DNA of 55,605 nucleotides from positions 1 to 55,605 of the forward strand of contig JAIQFQ010000021.1 in NCBI GenBank assembly GCA_020073245.1. The letters are read 5' to 3'. The notes under the pieces are model-generated. The model made no database searches, was not told where the DNA came from, and saw only the letters and a list, made by a program, of their open reading frames with translations. The position numbers and the translations under genes were made by a program. Below are positions 35,765 through 43,435 of the stretch, in pieces. Source of the stretch: Terriglobia bacterium (GTDB taxonomy: Bacteria; Acidobacteriota; Thermoanaerobaculia; Thermoanaerobaculales; Thermoanaerobaculaceae). The stretch's first letter is position 1. Each line of letters opens with the position of its first letter.

Positions 35765-35824
35765 GCCCCGCCTGACGGCAAAGCACGGCGCCTTGCCCGG
35801 CTCGGCGGGGCTTAGACGAAAAAA
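35765..35824 (-). promoter_or_regulatory. Candidate programmed -1 frameshift site joining RM and S
   Basis: On the minus strand the RM frame reads CCT TTT TTC GTC TAA. T-TTT-TTC (35824-35818) is a slippery heptamer in the correct phase. The 6-nt spacer GTCTAA holds the stop. GCCCCGCC (35811-35804) then pairs perfectly with GGCGGGGC (35772-35765) across a 31-nt loop that can itself fold (GGCAA/TTGCC). Slipping back one base enters the S frame exactly. The same pattern would also arise if one T of the run were missing from the assembly, or lost by mutation. Confidence 0.65.
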
Positions 35825-37653
35825 GGTCGTGGGTCCTTCTCAAAGACGCGGTACTGGTGAGCGACCTCGGGCAACTCATTTGCGCACTTGTGGCCGGTGG
35901 CGTCGTACCCAATCTTCTCCGGTGCAGCCATAAAAATGGCTTCGCTGTCTCTTGGTCTTTCGCCCTCGCCGCGGCGGCGCAAGAAGGTGAGGCTCGCCTT
36001 GACGCCCGCTCCAAAGTGGGCGAAGGCGGTTTGCGGCAGGCTGACAACGGCGAGGAGCTGGAAACGTTCGAGTAGGAAGTCACGGACGTATTGCAGTGAG
36101 GAGTTGGTGAGGATGCCATCGGGCAGAACTACAGCGGCGCGACCCGTGCCAGGTTTGAGGAACTGGTACACGCGCTCGACAAAGAGGATCTCCGTCTTCT
36201 GGGTTTTGCGGGGCTTCCTGGTTCCCTTGGCGTCCTCTTGGTTCCCAAGCTCAAAATCACTCAGGTAGGGACGCTCTGTGAGGTTGACCTGAGAACCGAA
36301 GGGAGGATTGGTCAAGATCAGATCGAATGCGGCTTCCTTGAATCCGTTGTTAGCAGTGCGCTGGCGAATAGCGGAGGGGCGATCGAGGGCGTCTTCTCCG
36401 GCGATGTTGCTGTGCCCGTCGTCGTGGAGGATCATATTCATCTTGGCGACACGAGCGATTTCGTCGTTGATTTCAATGCCGAACAGGCGCCTCTCGGCGA
36501 AGTCATGCCAGTACCTGTAGTGGTCCTTACCCTCATCGATCCCGCGTTGAGGATCGCCCTTTTGGTCCGGGTAGTAGTCGTCGGCTTCCCTACGTAGGTG
36601 ATCCAGCGCGAAGAGCAGGAAGCCCCCGGAACCACAGGCGGGGTCGAGCACCAGGTCGTCGGCCTTCGGGCTCAGCATCTCGACAGCGAAGGCGATGATC
36701 TCGCGCGGGGTGAAGTACTGGCCAAAGTCACCCTTGAAGAACCCGTCCATGAACTGCTCGAAGGCGACTCCCTTGGTGTCCAGATCCGTCTTGCTGAAGC
36801 TGACTGCTTCCATGTGCGACACGAGGATGCGGAGTGTAGCGTCGTCGATCCGGATGGTGTCGGTGAAGACCTGGGGGTCGCGCTCCCGGGCCTGCTCGTA
36901 AATGGCTTTGATGCGTTCGGCTAGTTTCCGGGCTGGTTCGTGCGTCTTGATCTGGAATTCGTAGGGCTGGCCGTTCTTCCGCGCGGTTCGCTCGTCCTGG
37001 ATCTTGACGAAAAGGAGCTTGCAGAGTTCGCCGAAGGCCATCGGGGGCGACAGGCGTCCACCGCCCCAAAGGGTTTGATGGCATTTCTTGATCGTGGCGA
37101 TCAGCGTTTCCTTGCTGACGCCCTGGATATCATCCTTGGTCCCCTTTCGAAATCGCCAATCCTCGGGTCTTCCGTACTGGCGGGGCAGGTCGGCGATGAT
37201 GTTGGCCTCACGCTCCAGGACACCGTATTTCCCGGAGTAGTCCAAGAACCGACGGGTCTGGCCCGCCACAACACCGACATATTGGGCGCGGAACTTGGCC
37301 CACGTGCCGTTGCCGCAGGCCTGCTCGACGGCCTGGCCGAATTCAGCGTCAGTGACGCCGTCGCGCTTGCACTCGATGACTGCGAAGGGACGAGTGCGGG
37401 CGTCGTTAAGGAAGACAACAAGGTCGGCGGCGTCCTTGGGTGTCCGGTCTGGGACGGTGACCTCGACCCCGATGCAGGAGGGTTCGTACCCGTAGCGGAA
37501 GATCAGCTCTGCCCAGTACGCGGAGCGAACCTGCTCCTCGGGGTCGGAAAACCGTTCAGAGTGGTTAGCCGCAACGTAGGTGATTCGCTGTCTTGTCCCC
37601 TCACCGGAGATGGTGGCGTAGCCCTTCCCGATGGCTTGCTCGAGATATGTCAT
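35812..37653 (-). CDS. Restriction-methylation (RM) protein: PD-(D/E)xK-like domain plus N6-adenine methylase
   Basis: A 613-residue DNA methyltransferase with a nuclease-like N-terminus. The ATG at 37653 has a GGGAG about 8 nt upstream; the earlier in-frame ATGs give a Cys/Ser/Arg-rich extension. Residues about 40-130 resemble the HsdR N-terminal domain, with candidate catalytic Asp77 and the ECK triad Glu94-Lys96 (FAVIECKRD). Residues about 200-600 are a type I M-like gamma N6 methylase, with the SAM motif DPACGSGGF (337-345) and NPPF (449-452). A single RM polypeptide with a separate S subunit is the BcgI (type IIB) layout. No HsdR helicase is nearby. A frameshift site at its end could fuse it to S. 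Lower GC than the flanks suggests acquisition by transfer. Confidence 0.88.
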   Translation of the reverse strand: MTYLEQAIGKGYATISGEGTRQRITYVAANHSERFSDPEEQVRSAYWAELIFRYGYEPSCIGVEVTVPDRTPKDAADLVVFLNDARTRPFAVIECKRDGVTDAEFGQAVEQACGNGTWAKFRAQYVGVVAGQTRRFLDYSGKYGVLEREANIIADLPRQYGRPEDWRFRKGTKDDIQGVSKETLIATIKKCHQTLWGGGRLSPPMAFGELCKLLFVKIQDERTARKNGQPYEFQIKTHEPARKLAERIKAIYEQARERDPQVFTDTIRIDDATLRILVSHMEAVSFSKTDLDTKGVAFEQFMDGFFKGDFGQYFTPREIIAFAVEMLSPKADDLVLDPACGSGGFLLFALDHLRREADDYYPDQKGDPQRGIDEGKDHYRYWHDFAERRLFGIEINDEIARVAKMNMILHDDGHSNIAGEDALDRPSAIRQRTANNGFKEAAFDLILTNPPFGSQVNLTERPYLSDFELGNQEDAKGTRKPRKTQKTEILFVERVYQFLKPGTGRAAVVLPDGILTNSSLQYVRDFLLERFQLLAVVSLPQTAFAHFGAGVKASLTFLRRRGEGERPRDSEAIFMAAPEKIGYDATGHKCANELPEVAHQYRVFEKDPRPFFV

Positions 37654-37666
37654 CCGCTTCTCCCTC

Positions 37667-37933
37667 TCATTGTTCCGCATCCGGGCGCCTTGGACGCGCA
37701 ACACCGGTTGGCTGGACACTCGGCCGGTGGAGGAGCACGCCCTCCACGTGCCGGCCGTGCTCCGGACCGGTTGTGAGTAAATACTGCATCCTAAACACCA
37801 AGGCACACGAGCGCCTCAAGCCATTGGGCAAGCGCTTAAGCGCTTCGCTGACAACGGCCTCGCGGCCCGTGCCCGAGACCCCACGAAGGACCTGCAAATT
37901 TGTGAGGTAAGGCCGAATCAGAGTCTGGCTCAC
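37667..37933 (-). CDS. Possible small protein upstream of the RM gene
   Basis: An 88-codon frame begins with GTG at 37933 with AGGAAA about 12 nt upstream, and ends 13 bp before the RM start. The first 60 residues look protein-like (SQTLIRPYLTNLQVLRGV, then ALKRLPNGLRR); the rest is Pro/Arg-rich. Many restriction-methylation systems carry a small controller gene here, but I see no helix-turn-helix and no family match. It could equally be the untranslated leader of the operon. Confidence 0.3.
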   Translation of the reverse strand: MSQTLIRPYLTNLQVLRGVSGTGREAVVSEALKRLPNGLRRSCALVFRMQYLLTTGPEHGRHVEGVLLHRPSVQPTGVARPRRPDAEQ

Positions 37934-37937
37934 CGGT

Positions 37938-38489
37938 GTGGTTTCCTGGCGGCCACGGCACCCGCACAGGGCCGTGCAAGGTCGTCTTCTGCCTCAAAAT
38001 CCGGCGATAGACGTTGGAAGTTGGAACGCATCAGAACGAACCTTGCGCCCTATTCGTTTCCCAGTCAACCGCCAGCGCGCGGCCTCAGACGAGCTGCGTG
38101 GCGTCGCAGCGCAGCTAGGGGTTACGCCGTCGAGCCCCGTGACCGCGTATTGCGAGGCCGTGGTTCTCAATGGGAGGTGGATGATCGGCGCCGCGCCACC
38201 TGGCGAAAACATCGCCAGCGTGGCGCTGACGTCATCCGGCGGCGTGATCACGTCCGCCAAAGTGTGGCCGCATGCCGCGCCCGGCTCGTACGACGTGCTT
38301 CTGATCTCGCAGGGGTGCGGGTCAGCTGGTGGGACGGTTGTCGCGGCGTTCGACGAAGGGCCGGCAGCAGGGTTCACTGTGAGCGCGGGCGGAGATCCGA
38401 TCCCTGCGCTGTCGCGAGGGGCGCTCGCGATGTTCGTGCTGCTGGTGACGGCGCTCGGGATCTGGGTGCTGGCCACGCGGAGGGGTTGA
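37938..38489 (+). pseudogene. 5'-truncated exported protein gene ending in an IPTL-CTERM-like tail
   Basis: The frame gives a believable product only from about 38080 onwards (SPVTAYCEAVVLNGRWMIGA, then VLLISQGCGSAGGTVVAAF). It ends in IPALSRGALAMF plus a hydrophobic helix and TRRG, an IPTL-CTERM-like tail. There is no signal peptide: the first 50 codons are basic, unlike the family, and run into the edge of the low-GC island. The simplest reading is a gene whose 5' part was lost when the island was inserted or rearranged. The nucleotide sequence of its tail recurs in degraded form downstream of each paralogue at 43436-46224. Confidence 0.5.
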
Positions 38490-38611
38490 GGGGGCGACGA
38501 GACCATCCCAGCTGAGCCGCGCTGCGCCGGTTCCGCGGCGGCATGATCCGGTGGCCGCGGGATGATTCCGAGCTTATATTCCAAGGGACAGTCACGAGGA
38601 AGGACGGACCG

Positions 38612-40168
38612 ATGCGAGCCCCCCTGCCTTGGGTTTTCTTCTTGGCGCTTCCACTCGCCGGGAGTGGGTTTGCTGCCGAACCCGCCTTGGATGTTGGGAA
38701 GAGCGCCTCCTCGAGCCGCGATCACACTTGCTCCGCCGCGTCGGCAGACGCCGGCCCGGCGCACTCTGTCCGGCACAGGCTGGTTCGACTCCCCGTCCCT
38801 CTGTTCCTCGAAACGCCCACCGCGAGCCAGGCGGCCTCGTGGCTCAAGGAGTTGAGATTGACGCCGTCTCCGGCGGCGGTCGTCCACGTCATGAACCCGT
38901 ACCACATCCAGCGGCTGCTTTCGAATGCGCAGAGGAGCCAGATCCACTCGGTCGGGATGGCGGGCTTCTACGAGGACGAGGAGTTGGAGGACGCCACCCG
39001 GGCCACGCTGGGGGCCCAGTACCGGATCCGCTCGGAGCTGATGCGGGCTGGCGGCCTCTACTTCAGCCGCGACCTCACCGGCCCTGCCTTCTGGGAGATC
39101 GTCGAACCGGAGCGGGGCGAGTTCCGCTACGACCTCACGGACATGATCCTCAGCAACTCGCGCCGCAGTGGTGGGGCGGAGCTGATGGTCGTGCAGCCCT
39201 ACGCGTCCTGGGACCAGGCCGCCGCCGGCTACCCGGCGAACTCAGAGAACGAGAGCTTCTTCACCGGCGGGGACTTCTTCGTCCTGAAGGAGAACACCGG
39301 ACCCGGGCCGGCCTTCGACCTCGCCGCCTACGAGGATTTCCTGGCCCACCTCAAGGCGCACGCGGGTGAGAGCTTCTGGGAGATCGCCAACGAGATGGAC
39401 GGTGGCAACGGCGGGACGTACTCCGGCTCGTCGGGCGCCCTCCAGTACATCGAGCTGCTGCGAAGCTCGCGGAGAGCACTCGGACCGGAGGCTGTCATCG
39501 TCAACGGCGGCTCGATCGGCTTCATCGGCTTCCCCGACGTGGCCGCCTTCTGGCCCGCGTTCTTCTCCAACGGCGGCGGCGCCCTGATCGACGTGCTCAA
39601 CCTCCACTACCCGTCCGAGTGGGACGAGGTGGCCCAGGACTCGAGCAAGCTCGAGGAGCTCCTGGACTTCTTCAACGGATACCTGGCCGCCGGCTCGCTC
39701 ACCAAGGAGATCTGGCTCACGGAGTTCGTCATCGGAGACCCCAGCCTGAGCGAGCAGCAGGTCGCGGAGTGGTACCTCAAGCGTTTCTCGTTCGCGGCGG
39801 CGCGCGGCGCGCGGAAGATCTTCGTCGAGCTGGCCGACACGAAAGGGAAGAACGGCCTGGCGCCCCTCGGCGTGAGTGCGATGTTCTACATCGAGGACGA
39901 GGCGTTTGTCGCGCAGCTCGCCTTCTACACGCAGAAGCTGATCAACGCGAAGCTGACCGGGTTTGTCGGCTGCATGGAGCTGGTCAAGGATAAGCAGTAC
40001 GAGTTCTCCGTGAACGGGAGGCCGGTGTTCGTGCTGTGGGGCGCCGGACAGCTCCCGCCGGCCGTGGCCGGGCACGCCGTCAAGGTCACGGACGTGTTCG
40101 GCAACGAGACGGTCACGAGCGCCCCCCTGCTGACCGCCAGCCCCGTGTTCGTCGAGCCGCTGGATTGA
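38612..40168 (+). CDS. Exported clan GH-A-like glycoside hydrolase
   Basis: A 518-residue exported protein. The ATG at 38612 follows GAGGAAGGA by 7 nt; the signal peptide ends near GFAAE (residue 22). The body fits a TIM-barrel hydrolase of clan GH-A. SFWEIANEMDGG places a Glu (Glu261) after Asn as the expected acid/base, and WLTEFVIG has Glu371 as the expected nucleophile. The Asn-Glu pair and the roughly 110-residue gap to the second Glu are typical of GH5/GH39-like families, though I cannot choose the family. The last 80 residues form a beta domain (VFVLWGAGQLPPAV..VKVTDVFGNE), as often seen after GH39/GH5 barrels. Substrate unknown. It stands alone, flanked by the truncated gene and a repeat region. 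Confidence 0.78.
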   Translation: MRAPLPWVFFLALPLAGSGFAAEPALDVGKSASSSRDHTCSAASADAGPAHSVRHRLVRLPVPLFLETPTASQAASWLKELRLTPSPAAVVHVMNPYHIQRLLSNAQRSQIHSVGMAGFYEDEELEDATRATLGAQYRIRSELMRAGGLYFSRDLTGPAFWEIVEPERGEFRYDLTDMILSNSRRSGGAELMVVQPYASWDQAAAGYPANSENESFFTGGDFFVLKENTGPGPAFDLAAYEDFLAHLKAHAGESFWEIANEMDGGNGGTYSGSSGALQYIELLRSSRRALGPEAVIVNGGSIGFIGFPDVAAFWPAFFSNGGGALIDVLNLHYPSEWDEVAQDSSKLEELLDFFNGYLAAGSLTKEIWLTEFVIGDPSLSEQQVAEWYLKRFSFAAARGARKIFVELADTKGKNGLAPLGVSAMFYIEDEAFVAQLAFYTQKLINAKLTGFVGCMELVKDKQYEFSVNGRPVFVLWGAGQLPPAVAGHAVKVTDVFGNETVTSAPLLTASPVFVEPLD

Positions 40169-40215
40169 GGCTCAACGGGAACCCGCGCGGAGCGCGTGGT
40201 GCACGGAACAACGCG

Positions 40216-40255
40216 ATTGCCACGTCGGGCCGCCTCCGGCGGCCCTTCTCGCCAT
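40216..40255 (+). repeat. REP-like palindromic element, type ii, copy 2
   Basis: ATTGC opens the element and GCCAT (one mismatch) closes it, around CCGCC-TCC-GGCGG. A second hairpin, GGCGGGGA-CAA-TCCCCGCC, follows at about 40266-40284, as it does after copies 3 and 4. The gap between 40168 and 40395 holds nothing else. Confidence 0.7.
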
Positions 40256-40394
40256 GACAACGTACGGCGGGGACAATCCCCGCCCCTACGATGGAGTGGG
40301 AGAGGAGCGGTCGTTGCGGAGAAAGAAAGGCCGAGAGCCGGCGCGGATGTCGGCTCTCGGTTGGAAGTCGAAGAACGGCCCGAGTTTCGTTGGC

Positions 40395-41048
40395 TCAGGC
40401 AATCAAACGGCGCGACGCCCAGATGCCGGCCAGGCCGAGCGCAAGGGCGAGGATGACGAGACCCATCATGCCGAGCGCCGGGATCGGCTGCAAGGGCCCG
40501 GCGATGCCGAACTCGCCGACCGCGAAGTCGACCGACGAGCTCACGGCCACGGAGGTCAGGGTGCCGCCGGCGTCATCCCAGAAGCCGACGCCGATCGCGC
40601 CGCCCGACGAATCGACATTGAAGGTTTGCGTGGCCGCTCCCGAAGTGACCGTGAAACTGTACGTCCCCGCGGGATTGCCTTCCACGTAGAGGTAGAACGC
40701 GCCGGTGTTCGCCGGGAGCGTGATGGTGACGTTGTCCGGGTTCGTGGCCCCTAACGTGTAGTACACGTCGCCCGTGTAGCCGTTCGACCAGGTGGCCCAT
40801 AAGCCGCCCACGGTCGCGTGGGTCAGGGCCTCGTCGAACGTGAGGTCGCCGCCGATCGGCGCGGGCACCGTCGTGTAGGTGACACCGGTCGCTCGCCCGT
40901 CCGCAGCGAACGGGGTCATGGGGATGCCGCCGAGGCTCGCTGGCGGTGCGCCCGTTCCGATCACCGTGCTCTGGATCGCGGCCAGCGCCGGTGCCGAGGC
41001 AAGGACGAGCACGCACGCCACCACTATGCCGAGACGAAGTCTCATCAT
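40395..41048 (-). CDS. Exported protein with IPTL-CTERM-like tail
   Basis: A 217-residue exported protein. The ATG at 41048 has GGAGGAA 8 nt upstream; the longer frame upstream runs through repeat DNA. The signal peptide ends near SAPALAAI (residue 24). The mature part is a beta-rich domain (FDEALTHATVGGLWATWSNG, DNVTITLPANTGAFYLYVEG) that looks like a PEP-CTERM-type 'choice-of-anchor' sandwich. The tail starts with IPALGMMG, followed by a hydrophobic helix and ASRRLIA, matching IPTL-CTERM tails. Anchoring through an exosortase-like enzyme is inferred; none is in the window. Confidence 0.82.
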   Translation of the reverse strand: MMRLRLGIVVACVLVLASAPALAAIQSTVIGTGAPPASLGGIPMTPFAADGRATGVTYTTVPAPIGGDLTFDEALTHATVGGLWATWSNGYTGDVYYTLGATNPDNVTITLPANTGAFYLYVEGNPAGTYSFTVTSGAATQTFNVDSSGGAIGVGFWDDAGGTLTSVAVSSSVDFAVGEFGIAGPLQPIPALGMMGLVILALALGLAGIWASRRLIA

Positions 41049-41184
41049 TGAAGTCGTTCCTCCTTCTCCTGTCTCTAGATTGCACGCACGAGAGGCGGGA
41101 GTCAAGCGAGTGCGGCGCGCCGAGGAGGGCCCTCCCGATCGTGACGGGACCATGCGCGGGGCGCGCGGTGTGCGGATAGACGGG

Positions 41185-41224
41185 ATTGCCACGTCGGGCC
41201 GCCTCCGGCGACCCTCCTCGCAAT
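41185..41224 (+). repeat. REP-like palindromic element, type ii, copy 3
   Basis: ATTGC...GCAAT element with the CCGCC-TCC-GGCG centre, inside the first 194-bp tandem copy. Confidence 0.7.
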
Positions 41225-41378
41225 GACAATGTAGGGCGGGGACAAGCCCCACCCCAAGGTTGGGACGCGAGAGGGCGGGGACGAGCCCCGCCCCCACGGA
41301 GTAATCCGAGATTCAGGGGAGGGCCCGGCCGATCGTGACGGGAGCAGGCGCGGAGCGCGCGGTGGGCGGATGAACGGG

Positions 41379-41418
41379 ATTGCCACGTCGGGCCGCCTCT
41401 GGCGACCCTCCTCGCAAT
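41379..41418 (+). repeat. REP-like palindromic element, type ii, copy 4
   Basis: ATTGC...GCAAT element with centre CCGCC-TCT-GGCG, inside the second 194-bp tandem copy, exactly 194 bp from copy 3. Confidence 0.7.
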
Positions 41419-41595
41419 GACAATGTAGGGCGAGGACGAGCCCCACCCCAAGGTTGGGACGCGCGAGGGCGGGGACGAGCCCCAGCCCCACGGAGTAATC
41501 CGAGATTGGGGGCTGCCCCGTCCGCCGCCTTAGTCAAGACCGGGTCTGACTCGCTCTCGAGAGTCAAACCGGCCGCGTCGCCCGCCGCACGGCCG

Positions 41596-42828
41596 TCAAA
41601 GCTTGCCGATCACCGTGGTCGGATCGTTGGTCTGCCAGTCCACCACCGACGCGTAGGCGATCACGCCGTTCCCCGCAGTGATCTTGACCTTCGCGTAGCC
41701 GCCGTCCAGGTTGCTCAGATGCGCGACCCCGTTGAAGGGCCGGTACGCCTGCTTCCACTCGCCCGCGGCCAGGCCCACGTCGTAGGTCGCCAGCACGTTG
41801 CCGGCCGAGTCGCAAAGGCTCACGGTCGCCTGCGCCGATGTCGAGCCGATGTTGGTGAGGCCGATATTGGTCCGGAACTTCGAGTTCTCGACCAGGCCCA
41901 CGAGCATCGCCGTCTGGCCGGCGATCAGCCCCATGTCCGGGGTGTACGCGTCGTAGAGCTGGCCGAAGGTGGCCGAGGGGTTGCACTGGACATCGGCCGC
42001 CAGCAGGTTGTAGTTGCGCGACTCGATCGTCAGCGGCTGGTCGGAGATCACCTCGAGGGCGGCCGATCCGGAAAACGAAGGGTCGACCCACGCCACGACG
42101 TCGTCAATGGTCGCCTCGACCCGCGCCTCGCCTCCTGCGGCGAGGGCGATGTCGCGCGTCGGGTTGCTCCCCTCGTGGAGACGGAGCGTCACGTTGGCCT
42201 GCCCCGCGCCCCGGTTGAGGATCTTGACGTCGCTTCGCCATTGCGAATTCGCGGCGCCGCCGCCGTGGCTGACCGCCGGGACCCAGAAGGTGTTGGCGCT
42301 CGCCTCGGGCGCGTAGATCGTGAGGCCCATCGAGGCGGTGCGGTGAGTATCCAGGGGCGGCTCGGTGCCTTCGGTCTCCCAGACCGGCACCGAGCAGTGC
42401 CCCGTGCCGACGTTCATGTACGTGCTGGCGTCCGTGGGCACGCGCACGTCTTGCACGGCGAACGTCACGGTGTGCCCGGCCGTCACCGTTGCACCGTAGA
42501 AGTTGAAGCTGACGATCGGGTCGTAGCCCGCTTGCACCTGGCCCCCGAGGATCGCGGTCTGGACCGCGGTGCCGATGATCGGGCCGTCGTACGTTCCATC
42601 CCGCGCGGTGAGCGCGAAGACGTGCTCGCCGGGCTTGTTCGAGACGAACTGGAGCTGCACGCGCCCGATCGCGGAAGCAGGGAAGTTGGGGACGTAGAAC
42701 CCCCGGTCGGTATGGTCCCCGCTTCCGTTGGGGTCGAACTGACAGGTCACGATCGGCTGCGCGGCCACCAACGCCGGCAGCAGGATGATCGCCGCGACCA
42801 ACGAGACTTTCATCGCATGGCTCCCCAT
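41596..42828 (-). CDS. Secreted protein with C-terminal WVPVASH module
   Basis: A 410-residue exported protein. The ATG at 42828 follows AAAGGAG by 6 nt; the much longer frame upstream runs through the 26-bp repeats and is rejected. The signal peptide ends near ALVAAQ (residue 23). Residues about 24-170 are a beta-rich domain of unknown family with HTDRGFYVPNFPASAIG and VVTAGHTVTF-like strands. From Trp182 to the end is a diverged WVPVASH module: it opens WVPAVSHGGG, has SQWRSDVKILN, C-N-P instead of C-Y-P, GQLYD instead of GQDYP, and ends NDPTTV. It is the most divergent of the four full modules here, which helps to show which positions are conserved. No IPTL tail. Confidence 0.85.
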   Translation of the reverse strand: MGSHAMKVSLVAAIILLPALVAAQPIVTCQFDPNGSGDHTDRGFYVPNFPASAIGRVQLQFVSNKPGEHVFALTARDGTYDGPIIGTAVQTAILGGQVQAGYDPIVSFNFYGATVTAGHTVTFAVQDVRVPTDASTYMNVGTGHCSVPVWETEGTEPPLDTHRTASMGLTIYAPEASANTFWVPAVSHGGGAANSQWRSDVKILNRGAGQANVTLRLHEGSNPTRDIALAAGGEARVEATIDDVVAWVDPSFSGSAALEVISDQPLTIESRNYNLLAADVQCNPSATFGQLYDAYTPDMGLIAGQTAMLVGLVENSKFRTNIGLTNIGSTSAQATVSLCDSAGNVLATYDVGLAAGEWKQAYRPFNGVAHLSNLDGGYAKVKITAGNGVIAYASVVDWQTNDPTTVIGKL

Positions 42829-43000
42829 GATCGACTCCTTTCGCCGTTTGGCTGCAGGATACACCCGTCGCTCGCAGCGGATAAGCGTGCGGTCGCCCAC
42901 TCCCCCATGCATGGCGCGCACGCGGCTCGGCGAGGGAGCATGCGCCGGGCGCGCACGCAAGCGACCCAAGGCGAGGCAGCGATCCCGCCACACGCACGGG

Positions 43001-43034
43001 ATTGCTTCGTCCCGCCTGCGGCGGGACTCGCAAT
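43001..43034 (+). repeat. REP-like palindromic element, type i, copy 1
   Basis: ATTGC-TTC-GTCCCGCC, TGC, GGCGGGAC-TC-GCAAT forms a nearly perfect hairpin. Its 3' end runs directly into the first unit of the 26-bp array. Confidence 0.75.
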
Positions 43035-43314
43035 GACAGGTTGGCGCATCGTTCGCCAATGACAGGTTGGCGTGTTGGTTGACGATGACAGGTCGGCTCG
43101 TCGCTCGACGATGACAGGCTGGCGTGTTGGTTGACGATGACAGGCTGGCGCGTCGCGCGACGATGACAGGTCGGCGCGTCGCTTGACGATGACAGGTGGG
43201 CGCATCGTTCCCGAACGAAAGATTGGCGTGTCGCTCGACGATGACAGGTTGGCGCATCGTTTGCCAATGACAGGCTGGCGCGTCGCGCGACGATGACAGG
43301 TCGGCGCGTCGCTT
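43029..43314 (+). repeat. Array 1 of 26-bp tandem repeats (11 units)
   Basis: Eleven head-to-tail 26-bp units (286 bp). Every unit shares ATGACAGG (one is degenerate). Two unit types occur, one continuing TTGGCGCATCGTTCGCCA and one CTGGCGCGTCGCTCGACG. There are no unique spacers, so it is not CRISPR. The last unit supplies the start of the TTGACG -35 box of the next gene. Confidence 0.9.
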
Positions 43315-43340
43315 GACGCAGGCTCGATTGGCGCTACGAT
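43313..43340 (+). promoter_or_regulatory. Promoter of paralogue 1
   Basis: TTGACG (43313-43318) and TACGAT (43335-43340) are 16 bp apart. The arrangement is conserved in all three units. A conserved leader of about 95 nt with GAGGAGGAGA before the ATG follows. Confidence 0.65.
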
Positions 43341-43435
43341 GTTGGAAGGATACATGCAGGGGCGAGCATGTTGTTGAGATTGGTTCGCAGCCGGACGTGA
43401 ATTCGACGGGGACGTGGCCCCCGTGAGGAGGAGAC

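Larger units (their letters stand above)
41123..41510. repeat. 194-bp direct tandem duplication in the intergenic region
   Basis: Two copies, about 41123-41316 and 41317-41510, share most of their bases. Each has a GATCGTGACGGGA start, a REP-like element, GGTTGGGACGCG, a GGGCGGGG-ACGA-GCCCCGCCC hairpin region and a CCCACGGAGTAATCCGAGATT end. They fill most of the gap between the genes at 41048 and 41596. No gene is supported in this stretch. Confidence 0.8.

Noticed and set aside
35812..37653. Complete type I restriction system
   Set aside because: No HsdR helicase gene is present; the nuclease-like domain is fused to the methylase, so a BcgI- or IIG-like system fits better.
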